DNA of 64,000 nt, from the NCBI RefSeq assembly GCF_004005815.1, contig NZ_SACK01000009.1, positions 1-64,000 on the forward strand, given 5' to 3'. This document shows, piece after piece, positions 25,406 to 34,524 of the stretch. The notes below the pieces were generated by a model that made no database searches, was not told the origin of the DNA, and was given only the letters and a program-made list of their open reading frames with translations. A program made the position numbers and the translations under genes. Numbering within the stretch: position 1 is the stretch's first letter; every line of letters starts with the position of its first letter. The stretch is from Mucilaginibacter limnophilus. GTDB lineage: Bacteria; Bacteroidota; Bacteroidia; Sphingobacteriales; Sphingobacteriaceae.

Positions 25406-26632
25406 ATGAGTTCAGGTAAATACAGCGGGTTTACTGATGTGGCAAAACAAGCCATGATGCAAACCCAGGAATCAATGCTGGAAGTAAAAACCAGAAAGAA
25501 CAAATTATACATCGGTATACCAAAAGAGGTATCTTTCCAGGAGAACAGGATACCGCTTACCCCACTGTCGGTAGCGCTTCTGGTAAACAACGGGCACGAT
25601 GTAATGCTGGAAAGCAACGCCGGAAAAGCTGCCAATTTTCTTGATAAGGATTACAGCGAACAGGGCGCCCGCATTGTGTATGATACTAAAAGCGTTTACG
25701 AAGCCGATGTAATTATCAAGATTGCTCCGCCTACTATGGCAGAGATAGAGTTGATGAAGCCCGGACAGCTGCTGATATCAACCCTGCAGCCTGCAACCAT
25801 GAAGCCTGAAATATTGCAGGCTCTCATGCAGAAAAAGATCACCGCGCTTTGTTTTGAATACCTGCTTGATGAAGGCGGCACACTAACCGTTGTACGTGCC
25901 ATGAGCGAGATAGTAGGCGCTACGTCGATACTGATTGCAGCAGAATATCTGAGTAACGTATTTGAAGGCAAAGGCCTGATGCTGGGTGGTATAACCGGCG
26001 TTCCGCCGACAGAGATTGTTATACTGGGTGCCGGGACCGTAGGAGAATATGCCGCGCGTACTGCATTATCATTAGGTGCCGAAGTGAAAGTTTTCGATCC
26101 CTCTATTTATAAACTACGTCGCTTGCAAAACAACATCGGTAACCGTGTATTTACTTCAGTTGTACAGCCAATAGTATTGGAAAAAGCCATTACAACTTGT
26201 GATGTTGCTATAGGTGCTATGCGTGCTGAGGATGGAAGGAGCCCCTGCATTATATCAGAAGCTACAGTTAGCCGCATGAAACGCGATTCGGTGATTATTG
26301 ATGTGAGTATTGATCAGGGTGGATGTTTTGAGACATCAGAGGTTACCAACCACACCAACCCGGTTTTCCGCAAGTATGATGTGATTCATTATTGTGTACC
26401 AAACATCGCCTCGCGGGTAGCACGTACTGCCACCTACGCGCTTACTAATATTTTTGCACCTATACTGGTAGATATAGGCGACCACGGCGGTATCAAGAAT
26501 GTTATCTGGAAAAAAACAGGTGTTCGTAACGCGGTGTACATTTACCAGGGCCATTTAACCAACAAGCACATTGCCGACCGCTTTTCATTGCCCTGTAAAG
26601 ATCTCGATCTGCTCATCGTATCAAGCTTGTAA
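25406..26632 (+). CDS. ald: Alanine dehydrogenase
   Basis: A 408-residue enzyme of the alanine dehydrogenase/PntA N-terminal family, which interconverts L-alanine and pyruvate with NAD+ and ammonia. Landmarks are the N-terminal GIPKEVSFQENRIPLTP, LISTLQPAT, the dinucleotide fold VILGAGTVGEYAARTALSLGAEVKVFD and the closing IDVSIDQGGCFETSEVT. It has about 35 extra residues before the conserved start. It ends 4 nt before the VanX-like gene, with which it is probably cotranscribed. A link to cell-wall alanine metabolism is plausible but inferred. Confidence 0.9.
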   Translation: MSSGKYSGFTDVAKQAMMQTQESMLEVKTRKNKLYIGIPKEVSFQENRIPLTPLSVALLVNNGHDVMLESNAGKAANFLDKDYSEQGARIVYDTKSVYEADVIIKIAPPTMAEIELMKPGQLLISTLQPATMKPEILQALMQKKITALCFEYLLDEGGTLTVVRAMSEIVGATSILIAAEYLSNVFEGKGLMLGGITGVPPTEIVILGAGTVGEYAARTALSLGAEVKVFDPSIYKLRRLQNNIGNRVFTSVVQPIVLEKAITTCDVAIGAMRAEDGRSPCIISEATVSRMKRDSVIIDVSIDQGGCFETSEVTNHTNPVFRKYDVIHYCVPNIASRVARTATYALTNIFAPILVDIGDHGGIKNVIWKKTGVRNAVYIYQGHLTNKHIADRFSLPCKDLDLLIVSSL

Positions 26633-26636
26633 AAAA

Positions 26637-27317
26637 ATGAAGTATAGATGCTGTTGGATATTGCTGTTTGTGCTCAACTTATCAGCAATAGCGCAGCCGT
26701 ATAAATACATAGATAGTGATAAAGTAGATGGTGCAGAAAAATATCGCCGCCAAATTAAACAGCACCCTGATCAGGCATTACTCGAAATTAAACAGGTAAT
26801 ACCAAATATTGTACTTGACATTCGCTACGCAACCAACAATAACTTCACCGGTAATAAAGTTTATAATCAGGCAAGGGCCTTTGCCCGCAAGCCTGTTGCC
26901 GAAGCGTTGCGGGCTGTACAGGCTGAATTGAAAACCAAGGGATTGGGATTAAAAATATTTGATGGTTATCGCCCGTATTCGGTCACCGTAAAATTTTATG
27001 AGATAGCTAAAGACACCACTTTTGTTGCCGATCCGCGCAAAGGCTCAAGGCATAACCGTGGCTGCGCTATCGACCTGACCTTGATCAACCTTAAAACCGG
27101 AGAAGAGCTGCAAATGCCAACCGGATATGATAGCTTTAGTAAAAAAGCCGCTGCCGATTACTTTGATCTGCCATATATAGAACTTCACAACCGCTGGTTG
27201 CTGCGTACAATAATGGAAAAGCATGGCTTTAAAATCTATCCTTCCGAATGGTGGCATTATGACTTTGCAGGTTGGGAGCGGTTTGATCTGCTGGATGTGC
27301 CTTTTGAAGCATTATAA
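26637..27317 (+). CDS. D-Ala-D-Ala dipeptidase, VanX/DdpX-like
   Basis: A 226-residue exported enzyme (signal peptide ending SAIAQ). The zinc ligands are His139 and Asp146 in SRHNRGCAIDL and His207 in EWWHYDF, with Glu204 as catalytic base and Arg112 in YRPYS. VanX-type enzymes split D-Ala-D-Ala. In bacteria without vanA this is usually a catabolic or peptidoglycan-recycling enzyme. No VanA ligase or VanH is present in this window. The start at ATG 26637 is supported by its position 4 nt after ald and by the signal peptide. Confidence 0.88.
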   Translation: MKYRCCWILLFVLNLSAIAQPYKYIDSDKVDGAEKYRRQIKQHPDQALLEIKQVIPNIVLDIRYATNNNFTGNKVYNQARAFARKPVAEALRAVQAELKTKGLGLKIFDGYRPYSVTVKFYEIAKDTTFVADPRKGSRHNRGCAIDLTLINLKTGEELQMPTGYDSFSKKAAADYFDLPYIELHNRWLLRTIMEKHGFKIYPSEWWHYDFAGWERFDLLDVPFEAL

Positions 27318-27371
27318 GCCGCATTTTAATATCAATTTAACCCCATAAGGCAAACATTAGCATAAAAGTTG

Positions 27372-27393
27372 CTGTTAGCTAATTGACTAACAG
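27372..27393. repeat. Small perfect inverted repeat, possible operator
   Basis: CTGTTAG (27372-27378) and CTAACAG (27387-27393) are exact 7-bp reverse complements around an 8-nt spacer, 15 nt before the BrkB start. It could bind a dimeric regulator or be a chance palindrome. Confidence 0.3.
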
Positions 27394-27407
27394 AAATATA
27401 TCAGCTT

Positions 27408-28472
27408 ATGAAAATGTTCAGTAAAGAATACTTTAAGCAATTATGGAAAGTATTATTGGCAACATTCAGTGGTTTTTCAGATGATAAGGGTTTAAAACTT
27501 AGTGCGTCACTGGCTTATTATACCGTTTTTTCACTGGCGCCACTGCTTATACTGGTAGTTTCGTTAGCCGGTTTTTTACTGCCTGATCTTCAAGACAAAT
27601 CAAACAACAGCCTTTACCCCGAAATACAACAATACATTGGTAAGGAGGCTGCCGCACAAATTCAGCAAACTATTGAAAAGCAGGATATTGCTGATAAAAA
27701 AGGCATAGGCCTTGTTATTGGTATAGTTACCTTACTGCTTGGCGCCAGCAGTATTTTTCTGGAAATACAAGATTCTCTTAACATGATATGGCGAGTTAAA
27801 GCCAAGCCTAAAAAAGGATGGGTGAAAATGCTGCAAAACAGGTTCCTGTCGTTCTCGCTCATTGTTAGTCTTGGGTTCTTGTTATTGGTTTCATTACTCG
27901 TAAACTTTATTATAAGCGCCCTGAGTGCACAAATTGAAAGGCTAATTAATTTCCTGATACGTAATGAAGGAGTATCTGATTTTATAAGTGGTACATTACT
28001 TTACGCAGTAAACTTTGTGGTTACATTGCTTATTATCTCTGTATTGTTTGGTATTATATTTAAAGTGTTGCCGGATGTTAAAATTAAGTGGAAAGATGTA
28101 AAGGCCGGGGCTATTTTTACCGCTTTACTATTTATGCTTGGCCAATATATAATTAGCTTATACCTAACCTATACAGCGCAGGGGTCGGCTTACGGTGCTG
28201 CCGGTTCAATCATCGTGATACTGGTTTGGATTTATTACACTGCAGCTATTTTATACATAGGCGCCGAATTTACTCAGGTTTATGCCGAGGCTCAGGGAAG
28301 CCGTTTAGAGCCGGCACCTTATGCGGTTCACATACAACAAACCGAGGTAGAGCAACAGGTAAAAGAAATTCCGCGCCAAAATCCCGAGCTTGAAGGCGCT
28401 TTAAAATGTGACAATCCGGAAACACCTGCTACAGAAGAATGCGAAGACGACGATAAGGATAAAAAAGCATAA
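27408..28472 (+). CDS. YihY/BrkB-family inner-membrane protein
   Basis: A 354-residue protein with six predicted membrane helices (for example LAYYTVFSLAPLLILVVSLAGFLL, FSLIVSLGFLLLVSLLVNFII, LLYAVNFVVTLLIISVLFGII, AILYIGAEFTQVYAEAQG). These match the YihY/BrkB (formerly RNase BN) family. The C-terminal about 50 residues are charged and cytoplasmic. The family's biochemical role is not settled. Confidence 0.88.
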   Translation: MKMFSKEYFKQLWKVLLATFSGFSDDKGLKLSASLAYYTVFSLAPLLILVVSLAGFLLPDLQDKSNNSLYPEIQQYIGKEAAAQIQQTIEKQDIADKKGIGLVIGIVTLLLGASSIFLEIQDSLNMIWRVKAKPKKGWVKMLQNRFLSFSLIVSLGFLLLVSLLVNFIISALSAQIERLINFLIRNEGVSDFISGTLLYAVNFVVTLLIISVLFGIIFKVLPDVKIKWKDVKAGAIFTALLFMLGQYIISLYLTYTAQGSAYGAAGSIIVILVWIYYTAAILYIGAEFTQVYAEAQGSRLEPAPYAVHIQQTEVEQQVKEIPRQNPELEGALKCDNPETPATEECEDDDKDKKA

Positions 28473-28530
28473 CAAGCCTGCATTGCATTGATTAGTATTT
28501 ATTGTACATTTAAATACTAATTATAACCAG

Positions 28531-29775
28531 TTGCTATCTAAACGTGCATTTTATATCATTTATTGCAGATATGCAATCCTGGCGATATTGTTATGCACAG
28601 GCATCACAAAAGAACTTGAAGCGCAGCATTTTGAAATAGACAGCAACCGTCGCCGCGCAACAATTCCGTTTAAGCTTATTCGTAATATGGTTATTGTTGA
28701 AGCCAGTATCAACAATCGAGGGCCGTTTAACTTCATATTGGATACAGGTGTAGGATTGATGATAATTACTGATCCAACACTGGTTGATTCTTTGCAAATT
28801 AATAATAAACGTACGGTTCGTATATCAGGTTTAGGAGAAGGTGGCGATGCTGAAGCTTTTATCACCTCGCCATTGGATGTGAAAATAAACAACACTAAAA
28901 GCCGTCATGTGTCGGCAGCAATATTAAAACGCGATCATTTTAATCTGTCTGACTTTTTAGGAATGCCTATACATGGGCTTATCGGCTATGAATTTTTTAA
29001 CAAACTTGCCGTGCAAATCAATTTTTCCGACAGCATACTTTCCGTGTGCCGGCCTGCAGATATGCGTGTGTTCAGAAAAGGAATAAGAGTGCCTATATCT
29101 ATTGAAGAAAAAAAGCCTTATATGCTTGCCAAAATTACAATGCCTGATGGTAAGACAATTGATAAAAAGTTGGTGGTTGACTTAGGTGCCGGACATCCGG
29201 TATCGCTTGAAAATGTGGCCAACAACAATGACTTTCCACAAAAAATAATAGCTGCCAATTTAGGTATAGGGCTGAATGGCCCGATTAGCGGCTTTATAAG
29301 CAGGATAAAATTACTTGAATTAGGAAAATTCAAGCTTAAAGAACCGCTTGCATCTTTCCCTAACATGGTTTCTAACATACGCCCATCAGTTTACCGCGAT
29401 GGGAATTTAGGAACAGAGGTATTGAAGAAATTTAAAGTAATATTTGATTACAGCAATGGCGCTATGTATCTTAAAAAAGGGCAGGATTTTAAAAAGCCTT
29501 TTGAACATGATATGACCGGGCTGGAATATTTTGCCGGGGGCAAAGATCATAAACATGTAATAATAAGCCGCGTAGAAGCGGGATCACCTGGATATGAAAT
29601 TGGATTGGAGCGAGGAGATGAGATTGTGACCATCAATTTTAAACCGGTATCAAAAATGACCCTTGAAGAAATTGACGACCTGTTCAGATCTAAACATGAC
29701 AGGAATATATTATTGGAAATCTATCACGATAAAAAGACCGACCACGTGATACTTACCCTGAAACGCCGCATCTGA
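28531..29775 (+). CDS. Retropepsin-like aspartyl protease with C-terminal PDZ domain
   Basis: A 414-residue protein with a TTG start and an N-terminal hydrophobic signal or anchor (YAILAILLCTGITKELEA). Two aspartyl protease motifs are visible: FILDTGVGLMIITD and a weaker KLVVDLGAGHPVSLE, as in pepsin/retropepsin-like bacterial proteins. The last about 80 residues form a PDZ domain (SRVEAGSPGYEIGLERGDEIVTINFKPV). It probably cleaves or binds peptides in the periplasm. This architecture recurs in Bacteroidota. The substrate is unknown. Confidence 0.85.
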   Translation: MLSKRAFYIIYCRYAILAILLCTGITKELEAQHFEIDSNRRRATIPFKLIRNMVIVEASINNRGPFNFILDTGVGLMIITDPTLVDSLQINNKRTVRISGLGEGGDAEAFITSPLDVKINNTKSRHVSAAILKRDHFNLSDFLGMPIHGLIGYEFFNKLAVQINFSDSILSVCRPADMRVFRKGIRVPISIEEKKPYMLAKITMPDGKTIDKKLVVDLGAGHPVSLENVANNNDFPQKIIAANLGIGLNGPISGFISRIKLLELGKFKLKEPLASFPNMVSNIRPSVYRDGNLGTEVLKKFKVIFDYSNGAMYLKKGQDFKKPFEHDMTGLEYFAGGKDHKHVIISRVEAGSPGYEIGLERGDEIVTINFKPVSKMTLEEIDDLFRSKHDRNILLEIYHDKKTDHVILTLKRRI

Positions 29776-29791
29776 ACAGGCCCCATCGATG

Positions 29792-30061
29792 TTACTTCAA
29801 TTGACTGATGTTATCAAAAAAAGCAGTTTGCAGATCAAGCAATGACCGTACCGGAACTTTTTCCCCATAAGTATCGAAACATAAAAACTTTGAGGTAGAA
29901 TGGTCGTTATTCTTTTCCTTTTCAAAGAAATTGAATGTTTCAAAAAAGTAATGATTGGTGGTTACGTTGTCCTTACTCGTTTGCGAGGTGTTAAGCCTGA
30001 ATCCCACCGTGTTAATCCAGTTGTGCACACGTGTGTGCAGGGATAATTTTAAGTTAGCCAT
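29792..30061 (-). CDS. Small hypothetical protein
   Basis: An 89-residue protein with no signal peptide or known family. It contains an aromatic-rich middle (NHYFFETFNFFEKEKNND). The reading frame is clean and no overlapping gene competes for the strand. It is convergent with the aspartyl protease gene and divergent from the outer-membrane receptor across about 245 bp. Confidence 0.5.
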   Translation of the reverse strand: MANLKLSLHTRVHNWINTVGFRLNTSQTSKDNVTTNHYFFETFNFFEKEKNNDHSTSKFLCFDTYGEKVPVRSLLDLQTAFFDNISQLK

Positions 30062-30305
30062 AGGTTAATGATGTTTTAACTTTAACTTAAACGCACCTGA
30101 TTACCTGATTGTTGCAGTGTTTTAAATATTTATTATCAACAGATGTGCATTTTACAAAATCCCAAACGCACATCAATATTGTAACAATGCTATTAAGGAT
30201 ATGTAACAATCATATTCTTAATCACTTTTTAACATTTAATAGTTAAACATTTGCAGCCAATTGGTGTCTTGATGGATAACAATTGATAATGTGAAAGTAT
30301 TAATA

Positions 30306-33287
30306 ATGAAAAGATTACTATTAACGCTGACTCTTACATATTTACTAACAAACTTTGCATTAGCGCAAACAGGCCGTGAAGTTCGCGGTACAGTTATTGA
30401 TTCGACTAAACTATCCATACCTGGGGCAAGCATAAAGCTTACTTCGACACAAGGCGACAGCTCAATAACCGCTGCTGACGTAGACGGAAAATTTGTTTTT
30501 TCATCAGTTAAGGGTACGAAAATTACTTTAACCATTTCATCAATTGGGTTTCAAACACTGATAAAGCATTATTCATTTGATGCCGGTACAGAGCCTATAG
30601 TTCTTGATCCTATAGTTTTGCAATTGCAAAGAAATTTGCTTAACCAGGTTACCATTACCGGTGCACCAAACCCGGTACAGCTTAAAGAAGATACTGTAGA
30701 ATACAAGGTAAGCGCCTATAAAGTGCGTGATAATGCGCCTATTGAAGATGCCATTAAAAAAATGCCGGGTATAGATGTGGATAAAGACGGTAACGTTACC
30801 GCCCAAGGCAAACAAGTGACCCGCGTTAGGCTGAATGGCAAAGACTTTTTTGGCGGAGACCTGCAAACCGCTACTAAAAACCTTCCTGCTGATATAGTTG
30901 AAAGCATACAGATAGTCGATGATTACGGCGATCAGGCAAATCTTACCGGAGTTAAAACCGGTGAGCCAAACAAAATATTGAACATCAACATTCGTAAAGA
31001 TCGTAACTACGGTTACTCATTACAAGCCACAGCCGGTGATGGAACCGATGCATTGCCAAACGACCCCGGTATAAATAATGAGAATAGGTATTTAGGCATG
31101 TTAAACTTTTTCAATTTTAACGGTAACCAGCAGATATCTGTATTAGGAAATTTAAATAATACCAACCTGAATACGTTCAGTTTCAGCTCGCCTTCATTTG
31201 GTGGTTTCGGTGGTAATTTTGGCGGCGGCGGCAATCGTGGTGGCGGCGGCGGTGGCGGGCGTGCTTTCAGAGGCGGCGGCGGCTCGGGCGGCGGACAAAC
31301 AACTGCTACCAATGGCATCACCAATGCAAAATCATTGGGTGTAAACTTCAGGGATGAATGGGCCGGGGGTAAGTTATCAGTATATGGCAGTTATAGTTTT
31401 AACAACAACCGTACGTTTACCGAAACTAACGAATACTCGCTTGCAAGGTTTGAAGTGCCGCAAACAACCACATCCAATACCCGGCAAATCAGCGATCCGA
31501 TAAATCACCGTTTAAACTTCAATGTTGAGTGGCGGCCGGATACGGTGAATTACTTTAAAATCACTCCTACATTTTCATATTCACGCAACAACAGTACAAA
31601 TGATGAGAGTACTTTAGCTACAAGGGGAGACGCGACAAACCTTGCTTATACTTTAAATTCAGTAAGTAACAGCGAAACGCCAAACTTTGGTATAAATGCT
31701 TTATACAACCATAGATTTAACAGCCGCGGGCGTAACCTGAGCTTTAATGTGAGTTATAACACAGCTAAGAATGATCAGTATGAAAACCCTATTTATGTGT
31801 ACACCCAGGGCGTGCCTACCTCACCGCTTAATCAGCAAATAAATACTGATAGCCGCACCAATACGTGGGCTACCAACCTCTCATATCTTGAGCCGTTAAG
31901 CAAGGTGTCATTTCTTGAGTTAAACTATGCGTTTAATCATTCTTACACATCTGCAGATAAATCAACGGATACGTTGAATCTGGTAACCAATGCTTTTGAC
32001 CGTTATGATTTTTTAAGTAACAGCTACAACTATACTTTCACTACAAACCGTGTAGGACTTAATTATCGTTTTGTAGAATCAAACTTTAACTACACGTTAG
32101 GTATTGGTGTGCAACCCGGTACCTTAAAGGGCAATTCAATAAACGCCCCGCAAACGGTAAGGAATACTTTCAACGTAATACCTACAGCTCGATTGGTTTA
32201 CAACTTTACCCGCAATAAATCATTAAACTTTAATTACAGCGGTAACAACAGCCAGCCATCATTTAATCAGCTGCAGCCGGTATACGATTTTTCAAACGCG
32301 TTATATCCTACACTGGGTAACCCGAACTTAAAGCCCGAGTTTCAAAACAACTTCTCACTTAGGTATAACAATTTCAGTTTTGAAACGGGAAATGTATTTT
32401 TCAGCCGTTTAGAGTTTAACCAATATAGCGATAGGATAGTATCGCAAACCACTACTTACCCAACAAATTTTAGCGAGGCTGCGTTGGCTGCCGATCCGTC
32501 ATTGAAAAATCTGCAAAATACTAATCTTACTACTTATACTAATACAGGAGGTTTTTATAATGCTTCGGCGTTTGCTGTGTTTTCAAAACCATGGGCCGAG
32601 CGTAAATACACTTTATTCCTTAACGGTAATATATCATACAACAATAACATAGGTTTTTCACGATCAATTGACAGCAATAACGTAGCTACTGATTTCCAGA
32701 AAAGCATTGCTAAAAACCTGGTGTTTACGCCCGGCGTACGCTTCAGGGTAAATATCACCGATATTGTTGACGCTGAAGTAAATACCAGCTATGCAATCAA
32801 TAAAACGGTAAGTTCAATAAACGGAAATACAAGCGCGCTGGTAAATCAAAACACCAATGCCCGCACACTAAGCTTGGGTGTAAACGGCAAAAATTATTTT
32901 TGGAAAGACTGGACATTAAGCTACGATTTCACAAGGCAGGTAAACTATGGCTATAATGTACCTGTAACTAATCCTAATATTTTGAATGTATATGTAGAGC
33001 GCCGTTTCCTGAAAAATAATATGGCTACCATACGTGTTCAAGGTGTCGATCTGCTTAATCAAAACCGTGGCTTTACCTCAACTGATAATGGCATAACCAC
33101 AACGCAAAGTAATGTGAACAGGCTTAGCCGTTACTTTCTGCTTACTTTCAGTTTAAGGCTGCAGAAATTTGCCGGTAGTTCGCCTAATCAAAACCGCGGA
33201 CGCAACAGAGATAACGTTGCTCCGAATGGTCCTGGTGGTCAAGGCGGACCGGGTGGCCCTCCTCCGGGCGGACCGGGCATGATGTAA
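30306..33287 (+). CDS. Outer-membrane beta-barrel receptor with CarboxypepD_reg and plug-like domains
   Basis: A 993-residue outer-membrane protein with a signal peptide ending NFALAQ (start taken at MKRLLLT, not five codons upstream). Residues about 20-110 are a CarboxypepD_reg-like domain (RGTVIDSTKLSIPGASIKL). A plug-like region follows (EDAIKKMPGIDVDKDG, VRLNGKDFFGGDLQTA), then a long Tyr/Asn-rich barrel of the outer-membrane beta-barrel family. A Gly-rich linker (GGFGGNFGGGGNRGGG and onward) and a Gly/Pro-rich C-terminus flank the barrel. No SusD-like gene is adjacent, so it is not a classical Sus pair; the ligand is unknown. Confidence 0.9.
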   Translation: MKRLLLTLTLTYLLTNFALAQTGREVRGTVIDSTKLSIPGASIKLTSTQGDSSITAADVDGKFVFSSVKGTKITLTISSIGFQTLIKHYSFDAGTEPIVLDPIVLQLQRNLLNQVTITGAPNPVQLKEDTVEYKVSAYKVRDNAPIEDAIKKMPGIDVDKDGNVTAQGKQVTRVRLNGKDFFGGDLQTATKNLPADIVESIQIVDDYGDQANLTGVKTGEPNKILNINIRKDRNYGYSLQATAGDGTDALPNDPGINNENRYLGMLNFFNFNGNQQISVLGNLNNTNLNTFSFSSPSFGGFGGNFGGGGNRGGGGGGGRAFRGGGGSGGGQTTATNGITNAKSLGVNFRDEWAGGKLSVYGSYSFNNNRTFTETNEYSLARFEVPQTTTSNTRQISDPINHRLNFNVEWRPDTVNYFKITPTFSYSRNNSTNDESTLATRGDATNLAYTLNSVSNSETPNFGINALYNHRFNSRGRNLSFNVSYNTAKNDQYENPIYVYTQGVPTSPLNQQINTDSRTNTWATNLSYLEPLSKVSFLELNYAFNHSYTSADKSTDTLNLVTNAFDRYDFLSNSYNYTFTTNRVGLNYRFVESNFNYTLGIGVQPGTLKGNSINAPQTVRNTFNVIPTARLVYNFTRNKSLNFNYSGNNSQPSFNQLQPVYDFSNALYPTLGNPNLKPEFQNNFSLRYNNFSFETGNVFFSRLEFNQYSDRIVSQTTTYPTNFSEAALAADPSLKNLQNTNLTTYTNTGGFYNASAFAVFSKPWAERKYTLFLNGNISYNNNIGFSRSIDSNNVATDFQKSIAKNLVFTPGVRFRVNITDIVDAEVNTSYAINKTVSSINGNTSALVNQNTNARTLSLGVNGKNYFWKDWTLSYDFTRQVNYGYNVPVTNPNILNVYVERRFLKNNMATIRVQGVDLLNQNRGFTSTDNGITTTQSNVNRLSRYFLLTFSLRLQKFAGSSPNQNRGRNRDNVAPNGPGGQGGPGGPPPGGPGMM

Positions 33288-33293
33288 ACGGGA

Positions 33294-33665
33294 TTATTTA
33301 ACAGCGGCGTTTATAACGCGTTCAAGATCGTTTATATCGAATGGCTTAGCTATATAGCTTTCAGCTCCGGCTGTTTCCGCAAGAGACTGGATATCGCTGT
33401 TTGCTGAGAAGTATACCACCGGTATGGATTTGAGGTTGGCATCAGCTTTAAGTGCTTGTGTAGCCTCAATGCCCCCAGTATCGGGTATCCAGTTATCCAT
33501 CAGGATAACATCTGGCATAATGTTAGCTACCTTTCCGGTTACGTCATTACAGTTATCATATGTGTACACTTGCCATCCATGATCTTCAAGGATGTAAGTA
33601 CATATTGACAAGATGTCGTCGTCGTCATCAAAAATAATAACCTTCTTTTTTTCCGTTTCGCTCAT
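33294..33665 (-). CDS. Single-domain response regulator (receiver only)
   Basis: About 123 residues forming a complete receiver domain: acidic pocket DDDDD, phosphoacceptor Asp in VILMDNWIPD, Ser in VVYFSAN and Lys in YIAKPFD. No output domain is present, so it acts as a phosphate shuttle or by protein contact. ATG at 33665 is preferred to the TTG at 33674. No kinase is adjacent. Confidence 0.9.
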   Translation of the reverse strand: MSETEKKKVIIFDDDDDILSICTYILEDHGWQVYTYDNCNDVTGKVANIMPDVILMDNWIPDTGGIEATQALKADANLKSIPVVYFSANSDIQSLAETAGAESYIAKPFDINDLERVINAAVK

Positions 33666-33836
33666 GTATAACAAGGGGAATTACCAGCTTAAAAAACAAA
33701 AATATAAAAGTAATGCACACTTTAGTTTTTAACACTAAAAATGCAGTTTGTTTTATCTGTGGAAAATTATCTTTTCAGATATTTCCGTATAAATAGCATC
33801 TTTGAGTTTAAATTCAGCAGGAGAGGGTAAAGATAC

Positions 33837-34454
33837 ATGTTAGCAGCGAGATTTCAGTATGAATTTACGGAAGCCGGATGTGACGAGGCCGGTCGTGGCT
33901 GTCTTGCAGGCCCTGTATTTGCCGCCGCTGTAATTTTACCACACGATTTTAAACACCCCCTGCTTAATGATTCTAAACAACTTGCCGAAGAGGTACGCTA
34001 CCAACTGCGCGACGAAATAAAGCAACATGCGCTTGCCTGGGCTGTTGCCTCATGCTGTAATAGAGAGATTGACGAAATTAATATCTTGAACGCCTCGTTC
34101 CTGGCTATGCACCGGGCTATCAACCAGTTGAGTATAAAGCCCCAGTTTTTAATTATCGATGGTAACCGTTTCAATAAATACAATGATACCCCGCATCAGT
34201 GTATTGTTGAAGGCGACGGAAAATATTATAGCATTGCCGCGGCATCAATATTGGCTAAAACTTACCGCGACGATTACATGAAACAAATCGCCGTCGAGCA
34301 CCCGGAATATGAATGGCATAGCAACAAAGGTTATCCGACAATCAAACACCGCAATAAAGTTTTAGAGCTTGGGCATACGCCTTACCACCGCCTTAGTTTT
34401 AAGGTTACAAATCCACAAACTGTTATTGATTTTTCAGAGGCTTTATCAGCATAA
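33837..34454 (+). CDS. rnhB: Ribonuclease HII
   Basis: A 205-residue RNase H type 2 that cleaves RNA in RNA-DNA hybrids and single ribonucleotides. The motif DEAGRGCLAGPV starts at Asp16, and FLIIDGNRF and SIAAASILAKTYRDDYM carry the further acidic and Lys residues. The end EWHSNKGYPTIKHRNKV is typical. It is preceded by GAGAGGG, one of the few purine-rich ribosome-binding-like sites in the window. Confidence 0.95.
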   Translation: MLAARFQYEFTEAGCDEAGRGCLAGPVFAAAVILPHDFKHPLLNDSKQLAEEVRYQLRDEIKQHALAWAVASCCNREIDEINILNASFLAMHRAINQLSIKPQFLIIDGNRFNKYNDTPHQCIVEGDGKYYSIAAASILAKTYRDDYMKQIAVEHPEYEWHSNKGYPTIKHRNKVLELGHTPYHRLSFKVTNPQTVIDFSEALSA

Positions 34455-34473
34455 AGTCTTCTTTGCGGGGAGT

Positions 34474-34505
34474 CTTGCTTTGTGCGCCTACAAAAAGTAT
34501 TTTTG
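34474..34505 (+). promoter_or_regulatory. Promoter of the glycosyltransferase gene
   Basis: CTTG (34474-34477), a 20-nt spacer and a perfect -7 element TATTTTTG (34498-34505) precede the TTG start by 19 nt, implying a short 5' leader. Confidence 0.5.
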
Positions 34506-34524
34506 CTTGTAAACCTATATTAAG

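Noticed and set aside
31013..31324. Minus-strand Pro-rich ORF opposite the receptor gene
   Set aside because: The Pro-rich product is the antisense of the Gly-rich linker of the outer-membrane receptor, a composition effect.
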